The notes below the pieces were generated by a model that worked only from the letters and a program-made list of their open reading frames with translations, was not told where the DNA came from and did no database searches. The translations under genes were made by a program, and so were the position numbers. A DNA stretch of 64,000 nucleotides, taken from the NCBI GenBank assembly GCA_919901855.1, contig CAKKQC010000034.1, positions 1 through 64,000 of the forward strand, in the 5' to 3' direction. The first letter of the stretch is position 1. Every line of letters starts with the position of its first letter. Below are positions 18,953-29,712 of the stretch, piece after piece. Source of the DNA: a bacterium. GTDB lineage: Bacteria > Oederibacteriota > CAKKQC01.

Positions 18953-21142
18953 ATGTGGTGGCCGGTGGGGCCGTGGTTTGCCGCGAACGCCCTGCGGTCG
19001 GGCGCGGCGTTGCTGGTCTGCCTCCTCGTGCTGGGGGTGAGCGCCGGATGGGGTGAGCGTATACTCCGGCTCGCTGTGGCTCCCGGGGGGAAGCGCACCG
19101 GAAGCCTGCGGATGACCGCTCCGTTCCTTGGGTACGCGCTCCTGTCCCTCCTCGTTTTTGGCATCGCGGCGACGGGGCTCTGTTCTCCCGCGGTGATCAC
19201 GGGATCGGCTGCGCTCGCCGTCGTGTGTTCGTGGCGCGGACTGGCGGGCCTGGCGGCCGGGGGGTGGCGCTGCATCCGGACGGCCTTCCGGGAAGCGCCC
19301 GTCCCCACGATGGGGTTCGCTTGGCTCGTCCTGATCATCCTGCCGCGGCTCCTGCTGCCGGAGGTCAACGACGACTGTCTGACCTACCACCTGGAGCTTC
19401 CCCGGCAGCTCCTGCTCCGCCACCGTCTGCCTGATCTGCCCGGGTACTGGGCGTGGCATCATCCCCTGTTGGCCGACTACCCGAATGTCCTGGCCGTGGG
19501 GGCGGGGGTGGACGCGGCGGTCCGGATGACGGGCGTGGCGCTGGCCTGGTGGGGGGCGCTGACCTGCCTGCGGGCCCTGGTCCCGGGACTCGCGGGCGGC
19601 TGGATGGCGCTCCTGGGAGTGGTGGCCCTCGTGGTGCCGTTCGGGCACTGGGTTCTCTTCACCGCCAAGAACGACGCGGCGGCGTGCGGCTTCCTTCTCG
19701 CGGCCGCCGCGGCGTGCCTGGAAGCGGGAGTGTGGTCGCGCGGCCCTTCGCGCGTCGGGGCCGCGACCTGCGCCGCGGTGCTGGCCGGATGCGCCGTGGC
19801 GGCCAAGTACACGCACGGGCCGGTCGTCGTCGTGGGCGCCGCGCTCGCGCTTGCTCGCGCGCGGGGCCTTGTTCCCGGAACGTGGCTATTCCGGTTCGTT
19901 CTGGCGGCCATGCCGATCACGCCGTGGCTGGCCTGGTCGTGGATCCGGCACAACGATCCCCTGCATCCGTTCGGGGCCTCGACCCTGCCCGGCTGGTTCG
20001 GGATCGGGGGCAACGGGGAGGCGATCCGCGTCGAGCTGGCCGGCATGCTGGGCGGGAGCCCCGGCAGATTCCGCTCGATGATAGACGCCGCCGCGCTGCT
20101 CGTCCGGGAGGCGTATCCGGCCCTGGCGGTGGCCCCGCTCCTGGTGGTCCGGTCCGAGCCCGCCGCGTGGTGGGCGGTCTGGACGGTCCTGGGCGGGACG
20201 GGTCTGGCGGCCGCGGTCGCACCCGGCGGCCCGGCGCAGTTGCCGAGGTACATCTATGCGGGCGCCGTGGTCCTGAATCTGATGGCTGCGGCGTGTGTCC
20301 TGCGCCGGGTCGGCCGTGCCGCGACGGAACCCCGGGGTCTCCGGGGGACCTCGGCGTCCATGGCTGCCCTCGCCCTGACTGCCGTGCTCTCGTTCTTCGT
20401 CTGTCGGGTTCATCCCCTGGTGAAGTGGCAGCAGGATGATGCCGGCGGGTTGGGCCGGTCGTACCTGGCGGGCCATCTGGAGGCCGAATCGTACCGCCGG
20501 GCGTTGATGGGGTCTTACGGCCGGATCCTGCCCGGACTCGAGGACTCGATCCGGGCCGGAGGCCGGGGTCGCGTGCTCGTCGTCGGAGGCTACTACTGGG
20601 GGATTCCCGCTCCGGTCATCGCCGACGACGTGGGGTGGTCGCCGGTCCGGCACGTCGTGGCAGGGGCCGGCGCCGGGCGGGTGGCGATCCGGTTCCGCCA
20701 ACTGGACGTCCGGTGGATCCTCTACGACGCGGAATGGGGGGCGTGGGCCCGGACCGTCGCCAGCCCGTTCCCGTGGGGAGACCGCGAGCTTCGCGCGTAC
20801 GCGGACTTCGCGAGTAGCCGGTTCCGCGTCCTGCGATTCACGGAGTACGTGAAGCCGGCCTTCGGAATGCAGTGGCTGTACGAGCTGGCCCCGCATGCCC
20901 CCGCGCCCCGGGTGGCGGTCCTGCCCGGCATCGACGCCGCGTTCGGCCCGGCCACGATGGCCTCGCTGCGGGGAGACCGGGAAGCGGCCCTGCGGGAGTT
21001 CAGGCGGCTGCACACCCTCCTGCCCGATGTCGGGATGACCTATGTCGCGCTGGGGGACGCGCTGGTGAAAGCGGGCCAGACTCGGGAGGGGATGGCCTAC
21101 CTGCGCGTGGCGGCGGCGGACGGCCTGATCAGGTTCCGCTAG
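18953..21142 (+). CDS. GT-C-type glycosyltransferase-like protein, N-terminally short (paralog 3)
   Basis: The product has 729 residues, starting at ATG 18953. Its first residues (MWWPVGPWFAANALRS) align with about residue 65 of paralog 2 (WTPAGPWLAANAARS), so the first membrane helix and about 60 residues are absent. An in-frame stop at 18929 rules out a longer form. The core motifs are intact: D141 in NDDCLTYHLELPRQ, LFTAKNDAAACG, CAVAAKYTHGP, WSWIRHNDPLHPFG and RQLDVRWILYDAE. The C-terminal helical-repeat part (GDREAALREFRRLHTLLPD) is shorter than in paralog 2. Its GC content looks higher than that of paralogs 1 and 2. Either a natural variant or a 5'-truncated copy. Confidence 0.65.
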   Translation: MWWPVGPWFAANALRSGAALLVCLLVLGVSAGWGERILRLAVAPGGKRTGSLRMTAPFLGYALLSLLVFGIAATGLCSPAVITGSAALAVVCSWRGLAGLAAGGWRCIRTAFREAPVPTMGFAWLVLIILPRLLLPEVNDDCLTYHLELPRQLLLRHRLPDLPGYWAWHHPLLADYPNVLAVGAGVDAAVRMTGVALAWWGALTCLRALVPGLAGGWMALLGVVALVVPFGHWVLFTAKNDAAACGFLLAAAAACLEAGVWSRGPSRVGAATCAAVLAGCAVAAKYTHGPVVVVGAALALARARGLVPGTWLFRFVLAAMPITPWLAWSWIRHNDPLHPFGASTLPGWFGIGGNGEAIRVELAGMLGGSPGRFRSMIDAAALLVREAYPALAVAPLLVVRSEPAAWWAVWTVLGGTGLAAAVAPGGPAQLPRYIYAGAVVLNLMAAACVLRRVGRAATEPRGLRGTSASMAALALTAVLSFFVCRVHPLVKWQQDDAGGLGRSYLAGHLEAESYRRALMGSYGRILPGLEDSIRAGGRGRVLVVGGYYWGIPAPVIADDVGWSPVRHVVAGAGAGRVAIRFRQLDVRWILYDAEWGAWARTVASPFPWGDRELRAYADFASSRFRVLRFTEYVKPAFGMQWLYELAPHAPAPRVAVLPGIDAAFGPATMASLRGDREAALREFRRLHTLLPDVGMTYVALGDALVKAGQTREGMAYLRVAAADGLIRFR

Positions 21143-21613
21143 AGATGGCCGGCCGCCTGCTGGGCGATTCCCGTCGCACGTGGCGGTTTCCCCGTGCGGC
21201 GAACTCGAAATCCGCTGTGGCACTTCCGGTGGAGACATCCACTTCTGCAGGTTGAAGGGGGAGGCGATTCATGATCCCCAGATTCCCGGCGGGGGCTCGT
21301 GAGCTACGGAGTGTTCGAGAGGACCGTGAAGGAGCGAGACTCCATTCGGATCTATGGATTCTCGGAGTGGGGCAGTGAAGTAAACAGAATAGCGCCAAAT
21401 TGTTTACCATGGGAGCCAAACCTTCGGCTCCATGCGGCGGGCTCGGGATCCGATTCGGCACATCCCGGGTGTTTCGTCCAGACCAAGGAATCCGTGCGGC
21501 GAAATGAAAAGGGACGCGCTTCAGATCTTAAGATTCTCGGCGGGGGGGTTGCGGGCGTTCGGAGACGAGGTGCGCGTGGGATTGCTCACATTGCCGGGGG
21601 CGCCGGCTCCCGG
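21143..21613. other. 471-bp intergenic region between convergent GT-C and toxin genes
   Basis: No firm gene is seen. The region holds an inverted repeat, GTAAACA at 21380-21386 and TGTTTAC at 21401-21407. A short hairpin follows (GGAGCC...GGCTCC, 21411-21431). There is also a small ORF from ATG 21503 (MKRDALQILRFSAGG...) that runs into the 3' end of the antisense toxin gene. The ORF could be a remnant or a small protein, but nothing supports its expression. Confidence 0.35.
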
Positions 21614-21991
21614 TCACCACTCCAGGCGACGGACGTTCTCGATCTGATCGAAGTGCCGGTCCCGGCTCATGAGCGGAAGCGAATGCTGGACGGCGAGGGC
21701 GCCGATCCAGACGTCGTTTTCGGGGATAGGCTGCCCCCGGGTTCGGAGGCGGTCACGGATCGTCGCGTACGCCTTGGCGGTTCCCGCGTCGATGGCGAGG
21801 ACATCCCATTGCGTTTCGAGATCATGGAGAATGGCTTCGAGCTTCGCCCGGTGCCTGGAGCGCAGCAGTCCGAACCGGTACTCCCCGATCACGATCACGG
21901 GCAAATGGTGGCGCTCCGAACCTGCCAGAAGCTTCCCCGCGGCCGCATCCCCGTCCACCAGCGCCGACAGGGCGCTGGTATCGACAATCAT
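21614..21991 (-). CDS. vapC: PIN-domain toxin, VapC type
   Basis: This 125-residue protein has PIN-domain architecture. It opens with MIVDTSALSALVDGD (first acidic residue D4). IGEYRFGLLRS supplies the conserved Glu, PENDVWIGALAVQH the central Asp, and SRDRHFDQI the last acidic residue. PIN toxins of this class are Mg-dependent ribonucleases that cut tRNA or rRNA when not bound by the antitoxin. The start ATG overlaps the end of the antitoxin gene by four bases, the standard VapBC order. It is the last gene of the minus-strand run behind two GT-C genes. Family assignment is firm; the RNA target is unknown. Confidence 0.9.
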   Translation of the reverse strand: MIVDTSALSALVDGDAAAGKLLAGSERHHLPVIVIGEYRFGLLRSRHRAKLEAILHDLETQWDVLAIDAGTAKAYATIRDRLRTRGQPIPENDVWIGALAVQHSLPLMSRDRHFDQIENVRRLEW

Positions 21992-22236
21992 CGCCAGTCT
22001 GCCGGGTCGATGCGCTCGAATTCCGCCTGGACCGCCCGGTCGATCTCCTTCGCCGAGCCCGGCAACGCCCCGAAGATCCGCTTCCAGCCCGAAGGACCCC
22101 GGCGGGCCCGGGCGCGGTTCGCGAGCTTGTCCTCGACGGCTTCCGTTACGAACTGTCTGATGCTGACGCCGGTCGAAGCAGCCTGTGCCTTCATCCGCCG
22201 GAAGAGAGTATCCTGCATCTCCAGTGTGGTCTTCAT
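21988..22236 (-). CDS. vapB: Antitoxin, VapB/ribbon-helix-helix-like
   Basis: This 82-residue protein lies directly upstream of the PIN toxin with a four-base overlap. Its N-terminus (MKTTLEMQDTLFRRMKAQA, then GVSIRQFVTEAVEDKL) has the strand-helix-helix pattern of ribbon-helix-helix DNA-binding antitoxins. The C-terminal part (GPSGWKRIFGALPG, ERIDPADWR) would be the toxin-binding tail. By family knowledge it neutralises the toxin and represses its own promoter. Unusually, its start codon overlaps the stop of the upstream membrane-protein gene by four bases, so it has no private intergenic promoter. Any promoter must lie within or before the GT-C genes. Confidence 0.85.
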   Translation of the reverse strand: MKTTLEMQDTLFRRMKAQAASTGVSIRQFVTEAVEDKLANRARARRGPSGWKRIFGALPGSAKEIDRAVQAEFERIDPADWR

Positions 22237-24158
22237 GGCCCTATTGTGCCATAAATATGGGTCCTGTCAACGTCTGGGCGGGCCCGTCTCCGGGGATGGC
22301 GGAACCGGAGCACCCGGCACGGGCTTTGCGGCGACGACCAGACCACGTCAACGCCGTCGGCAAGCAGCGAGGTGAGCAGCGCCCGCTGTCGCGGGTTCAT
22401 CCCGCTCAGGTACTGTTGGGCGAAGATGGCCGGCGGCCGCGTGTTCAGGAGCAGGTGCGAAATCCCGAGCCGGTCCAGCCGCCCGAGCGCGTCCCCGATC
22501 GTGCGCGAGCCCTCAACGACCTCCTCCAGAACGCTCCGGTCGGGGCCCGAGCTGGCGAGCAGACGGAGGTCGGCGAAGGCGACCCGTGGCTCCATGAAGT
22601 TGATCGCCCGCCGGTCGCCGGGCACGGCGTCGTGCAGGGCGCGGATCGCCGGGTACCACCACGAGGTCGGCGGGGCGGTCGACAGGAAGATATCGTCATT
22701 GAACCCGCATCGCGCGAAGTGCGTGAAGGGTCTCCAGGCGCCAGCGAGCTGCGGTGTGGCGGCGGCCAGGAGGCCGGCGAGAACGAGGGCGGGAGCCCAG
22801 CGGATCCGGTCCGCGATACCCATCAGCAGTACGATGCAGAACGCGAAGAGCGGGAGTTGATACCGAAGCGGCCACCGGAGGGTCAGGCCCGCCGCGTAGA
22901 GGATCAGGCTCGTGCCCATGATCAACCAGGCCAGCGCGTGGCCTCGCCGCCCCCCGGCACCCTTGCGAATGATGAGGAAGGCGACCAGTGGGAACAGGTA
23001 CAGCCCGAGCAGGGCGGCACCCGGAGGCCAGATTCCCTCGGGCAGGACCAGTTCAGGATGGAGCGCGGCTTCCGCGGGGAACACCATGGCCGTCCACAAT
23101 GAATGCACCACCGGGATCGCCAGATTCGAGTTGGCCGCGAGGAGGGCATTCTGGCGGGAGTGGGTAAGAAGCGGGTACAGCGGCGCGCCGTCGATGGCCA
23201 GGCTTCTCAGGAGAAACGGGAGGCAAGCGATCACGGTCATGCCTGCCAGGAGTCCCGTGCGCCGCAGGCGTCGCCCCATGCGCCCCGAGGCCAGGGGTAT
23301 GCCGGCCATGAGGAGGACGATCGCGGGCCCGGCCGTGTACTTGCTGGCCAGCCCCATGGCCGCCAACCCCGCGATCAGGGCAAGGCGCGAGGTGCTTCTT
23401 TCCCTGAGCCACGTTCCAATCTCGCCCGCGATGAGGATGACGTAGACCGCGGGCTGGAGGTCGGTCATGGGGGTGGAGGATTCCATGAGCACGAGGGGAG
23501 TGGCCATCCATCCGGCCGAGGCGGCGAGTGACGCGGCCGCCCCCGATCCCAGTTCCCGGCCGAGCCGGAAGACCGCCGCCGCGCCGAGGGGCAGGTAGAC
23601 CCAGTTGGCGATACCGGCCCCCCGCCAGGACCCCTCGAGCAGGATCGCCCACGAGGATTGCGCGTAGATCAGGGGGCTCAGCGCGGAGATGAAGAAGGAA
23701 GGCATCCCGACGATCTTGTGGAGAAGCACGAACTGTCCGGGCAGGTAGAGGTGCGCGTTGAGGGTGTCGAACGAGGTCGGTGGCGGCAAGGCCATGAGGA
23801 CGCCGGCCACGGCCAATCCGGTCGTGACGACGGCCGCAACAGCCAGCTCGGGATTGGGGCGCCATTCCGCGCCGGGGAGACGCACCACCGTGGAATGGAT
23901 CGCCCGCCACCGGAACAATCCGCAGGCGATGCCGACGGCGACGAGCGTCCAGGCGGCAAGGGGGAACAGGAGGCCGCACAGCCCGGCTCCCCACATGATC
24001 GATCCGGCGACTCCCAGACCGACCAGGAGCGTCCGGACCGGCTCCCCGGGGAGCCGGAGCATCCCGATGACCGTGCCGCCGACCCCGGCGGCGGCAAATA
24101 TCATCCCCACGAGCACCACCGGCATGGCGAGGTTGCCGCAGAGCCCGGCGTCAGTCAT
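22233..24158 (-). CDS. GT-C-type polytopic membrane protein (paralog 4)
   Basis: I choose ATG 24158, giving 641 residues, over an upstream TTG at 24182. It overlaps the preceding minus-strand gene by eight bases. The N-terminal two thirds are hydrophobic helices. The family motifs are present: FDTLNAHLYLPGQFVLLH after the first helices, STPMTDLQPAVY at the KND/TDL position, GLASKYTAGP, and LRSLAIDGAPLYPLL. The C-terminal signature is LDRLGISHLLLNTRPP. No TPR tail is present, unlike the plus-strand paralogs. The YH of other members is AH here. A membrane glycosyltransferase is inferred; it pairs most closely with paralog 5. Confidence 0.7.
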   Translation of the reverse strand: MTDAGLCGNLAMPVVLVGMIFAAAGVGGTVIGMLRLPGEPVRTLLVGLGVAGSIMWGAGLCGLLFPLAAWTLVAVGIACGLFRWRAIHSTVVRLPGAEWRPNPELAVAAVVTTGLAVAGVLMALPPPTSFDTLNAHLYLPGQFVLLHKIVGMPSFFISALSPLIYAQSSWAILLEGSWRGAGIANWVYLPLGAAAVFRLGRELGSGAAASLAASAGWMATPLVLMESSTPMTDLQPAVYVILIAGEIGTWLRERSTSRLALIAGLAAMGLASKYTAGPAIVLLMAGIPLASGRMGRRLRRTGLLAGMTVIACLPFLLRSLAIDGAPLYPLLTHSRQNALLAANSNLAIPVVHSLWTAMVFPAEAALHPELVLPEGIWPPGAALLGLYLFPLVAFLIIRKGAGGRRGHALAWLIMGTSLILYAAGLTLRWPLRYQLPLFAFCIVLLMGIADRIRWAPALVLAGLLAAATPQLAGAWRPFTHFARCGFNDDIFLSTAPPTSWWYPAIRALHDAVPGDRRAINFMEPRVAFADLRLLASSGPDRSVLEEVVEGSRTIGDALGRLDRLGISHLLLNTRPPAIFAQQYLSGMNPRQRALLTSLLADGVDVVWSSPQSPCRVLRFRHPRRRARPDVDRTHIYGTIGP

Positions 24159-26022
24159 GGGCGGCGTTGAGGCGAAGGACAAGGTGGGGTCCTGCGGGGT
24201 AGCGGAAGAGGACGGTGGTCTCCGTGTTGAAGAAGACGTTCAGCAGTGCACGCTCCCGCGGAGACACTCCCCAGAGGAACTGGCTGGCCGGCTCGCGGGG
24301 CGGATCCGGCCAGACCAGCACGTGAGTGACCGCCCTCTGCTTCAGGCACTTCCTCACGTGTGGAGCGTCGGTTGACCGGTGGAGCGCGTCCACGATGATC
24401 GAGCGGTCATGCATGAGGCCCGTAAGGCATCGGCGGCGGGCGTAGAAGAGCCGGGGCTCGAAGACGCCTAGCACGCGGACCGAAGGGGCCAGGTTCCGGT
24501 CGATATAGTCGAGGGCGGGGAACAGGTAGCGGATCATCGGACCGTTCGTGAGGTACGCGCGCTCCTGCCAGTTCGCGGTCCGGTAGGCGGAACGGAAGCC
24601 GCCGATGTCCAGGCAGAATACGTTAGCCGAGAGCAGCAGCGCGAGGGCGACCAGGAGACCGAAGGGGATCAGGCTGGCCGCGATCATCCAGTACACGACG
24701 CACAGTCCGAGCACGGGCATCAGATAGCGCAGGGACCAGTCGGCCCGGAACGCAATCAGATACAGGAACAGGATGGCGCCAGTGAGCCAGATGACGGTAC
24801 GGCCCCGCGGCCACTGGATGACAGGATGCTGTCCGGGTCGCCGGCTTTGCCGCCAGGCGTATGCGCAGACCAGGGGGGCGGCGTAGACGGCCGCGAGGCT
24901 GGCGCCAACCTGCGAGAGGTCCTTGGAGAATACTTCGCGCCAGTCCCGGATGACCCGGGCGGGGAGGAGGACCGCCGATATCCAGGAGCGGTCGGTCGTG
25001 TAGAGCGCGAGATTCCATGCGGCCCACTTGTCGTGCGGCTCCGTGTGCGTCAGGAAGGGGAAGAGCGGGGCGCCGGTGAAGAGCTCGTTCTTCAGCAGGA
25101 CGGGGAGAATGGGAATCGCACTCGCCCCGCCGACCACGAGGATCCGAACTACTCTCCGGAGCGGACTGCCCCGCATAACGGCCACGCCCGCGACGATGGG
25201 GATAATCACCAGGCCCCCGTTGTACTTGCAGGCGGCCCCCAGCCCGCACCAGAATCCGGCTCCGGCGAGAGCACGCAACCCCGCCGGTCGCTGCCACCAT
25301 CGCAGAAAGGCCTCGACGCCCAGCAACGCGTAGAGCCCGGCCTGGAGATCCGTCAGCGGGGTAGCCCCCGTGATCAGGACCATGGGGGTCCCGAGCCACG
25401 CCGCGGCAGCCGCGATGGCCGCGGCGCCCGGGAGACCGATCGTCACCGCGATCCGATAGACCGCGATCGCCGAAAGCGGCGCGTGCAGCCAGTTCAGGAA
25501 GGCGGCTCCGTGCCAGTCGAGTCCGAGCAGCATCGTCCAGAGGTACTCGCCGTGGACCAGGAACGGAAAGGCCGACGGCATGAAGTAGGGCATGTCGAAT
25601 ACCTTGTGCGCGAACATCTGCTGTTGCGGCAACAGGAGGTGATAGGCCAGGCTGTCGTACATGGTCGGCGGGACCAGGCTCAGTTCGAAGGAATACGCGG
25701 TCACGAGCAGTGCTACGGTGAGCGATATCCAGCCCGCCGGGCCGGAGTTCATCGTCTCGTTCCCCGCGGCTCCCAGCGTTCCAACCAGGTGCCTAATGTT
25801 GGCTGGACGGCACACGAGACCGAGGATGCCGAGGATGCAGATAGCCGCGGCGAGGGGAGGGTAAGTCAACCCCACCAAGCCGAGGCCCACGCACGAGGCA
25901 CCCGCCGCGGGAAGACCGAGGACGACGGATTCGAACAGGCTCCCATGCCGGGTTGTCCATCGGGCGAAGATGGTCCCGAGTCCGATGGCGGCCAGGAAGA
26001 TCAGTCCGATCACGGGAGTCAA
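24151..26022 (-). CDS. GT-C-type polytopic membrane protein (paralog 5)
   Basis: The product has 623 residues and many hydrophobic helices. The loop motif is MYDSLAYHLLLPQQQMFAH (acidic residue then YHL). ATPLTDLQAGLY, GAACKYNGG and LLKNELFTGAPLFPFLTH follow, then the C-terminal KQRAVTHVLVW and GVSPRERALLNVFF. The last segment is also recognisable in paralog 4 (GMNPRQRALLTSLL), so these two form a subpair. It starts 11 bases after the aconitase stop, suggesting read-through from acnA. A polyprenyl-phosphate-sugar-dependent transferase on the outer membrane leaflet is the family expectation; the substrate is not known. Confidence 0.7.
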   Translation of the reverse strand: MTPVIGLIFLAAIGLGTIFARWTTRHGSLFESVVLGLPAAGASCVGLGLVGLTYPPLAAAICILGILGLVCRPANIRHLVGTLGAAGNETMNSGPAGWISLTVALLVTAYSFELSLVPPTMYDSLAYHLLLPQQQMFAHKVFDMPYFMPSAFPFLVHGEYLWTMLLGLDWHGAAFLNWLHAPLSAIAVYRIAVTIGLPGAAAIAAAAAWLGTPMVLITGATPLTDLQAGLYALLGVEAFLRWWQRPAGLRALAGAGFWCGLGAACKYNGGLVIIPIVAGVAVMRGSPLRRVVRILVVGGASAIPILPVLLKNELFTGAPLFPFLTHTEPHDKWAAWNLALYTTDRSWISAVLLPARVIRDWREVFSKDLSQVGASLAAVYAAPLVCAYAWRQSRRPGQHPVIQWPRGRTVIWLTGAILFLYLIAFRADWSLRYLMPVLGLCVVYWMIAASLIPFGLLVALALLLSANVFCLDIGGFRSAYRTANWQERAYLTNGPMIRYLFPALDYIDRNLAPSVRVLGVFEPRLFYARRRCLTGLMHDRSIIVDALHRSTDAPHVRKCLKQRAVTHVLVWPDPPREPASQFLWGVSPRERALLNVFFNTETTVLFRYPAGPHLVLRLNAAHD

Positions 26023-26033
26023 CGAGAGGAGCG

Positions 26034-28748
<2,715 letters not shown>

Positions 28749-28817
28749 CCCTCCCTTATACAGGATGCCTCCGGTCCGGGGCCGAACTCTCGTTCCGCAA
28801 CCCGTATAATGAACCCG
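28749..28817. promoter_or_regulatory. Shared divergent promoter region between acnA and dapA
   Basis: A perfect TATAAT stands at 28805-28810 on the + strand, seven bases before ATG 28818. The dapA transcript should therefore begin at or next to the start codon. On the - strand, GTATAAG followed by a GGAGGG run lies directly before the acnA start. Both genes must be driven from these 69 bases. No good -35 box is visible for either. Confidence 0.55.
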
Positions 28818-29711
28818 ATGGCCGAGACGAGACTGTCTCTGCGCGGCGCTTGGACCGCGCTGGTTACGCCCTTCCGGGGCGGCGAGGTGGACGAGCGGGC
28901 CCTCCGCGAGGCCGTCGAGTTCCAGATCGCCGGGGGCATCAACGGGCTGGTGCCGTGCGGCTCGACGGGCGAATCCTCGACGCTGACGTACGACGAGCAC
29001 ATCCGGACGATTCAGACCGTCGTGGAAGCCGCGCGGAAGCGCGTGCCCGTGCTGGCCGGGGCCGGCGCCAACTCGACCGCCGAAGCCCTGCACCTGTGCC
29101 TCGCGTCGAAAGAGGTCGGGGCCGACGGCGTGCTCGTCGTGGCGCCCTACTACAACCGGCCGTCCCGGAAGGGCCTGCTCCTGCATTACCGGGCCCTGCT
29201 GGACGCCGTGGACCTGCCGCTCGTGCTCTACAACATCCCGGGGCGCACGGGGGTCAATGTGGAGCCGGACACGGTCGCGGCGCTGGCCGGCCATCCGCGG
29301 TTCGCGGGCGTCAAAGAGTCCGCGGGATCCTGCGACCAGGTTTCGCGTCTGCTCGAAGCCTGCGGGCCGGAGTTCCAGGTCCTCTCGGGAGACGATTCCC
29401 TCACCCTGCCGTTCATGTCCGTCGGCGCGGCCGGCGTGATCTCGGTCCTGTCGAACGTCCTGCCGAAGGAGACGTCCCTCATGGTGCGCGCGATGCTCGA
29501 GGGCCGGCCGGCCGCGGCGCTGGAGATTCACCGGCGGCTGTTCCCCCTCATGCGCGCTCTCTTCGTCGAGACCAACCCGGTGCCGGTGAAGACCGCGTTG
29601 GGTCTGCTGGGCCGGTGCGACCCCTTCGTGCGGCCGCCGCTGGCGGCGCTCGAGGATGCGAGCCTCGCGAAGCTCAAGGCCGCGATGAAGGCCTGCGGCG
29701 CTGCAGGCTGA
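28818..29711 (+). CDS. dapA: 4-hydroxy-tetrahydrodipicolinate synthase
   Basis: The product has 297 residues. It condenses pyruvate with aspartate semialdehyde, the first committed step to diaminopimelate (peptidoglycan) and lysine. The Schiff-base lysine is K166 in FAGVKESAGS. The catalytic tyrosines are in APYYNRPSRKG (111-112) and LYNIPGRTG (Y138), and the carboxylate-binding GSTGESSTL motif is present. I start at ATG 28818 because the alternative ATG 28809 lies inside the TATAAT box. It heads a packed operon with the next gene one base away. Placing DAP synthesis ahead of envelope-biogenesis genes fits coordinated cell-wall growth. Confidence 0.93.
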   Translation: MAETRLSLRGAWTALVTPFRGGEVDERALREAVEFQIAGGINGLVPCGSTGESSTLTYDEHIRTIQTVVEAARKRVPVLAGAGANSTAEALHLCLASKEVGADGVLVVAPYYNRPSRKGLLLHYRALLDAVDLPLVLYNIPGRTGVNVEPDTVAALAGHPRFAGVKESAGSCDQVSRLLEACGPEFQVLSGDDSLTLPFMSVGAAGVISVLSNVLPKETSLMVRAMLEGRPAAALEIHRRLFPLMRALFVETNPVPVKTALGLLGRCDPFVRPPLAALEDASLAKLKAAMKACGAAG

Positions 29712-29712
29712 C

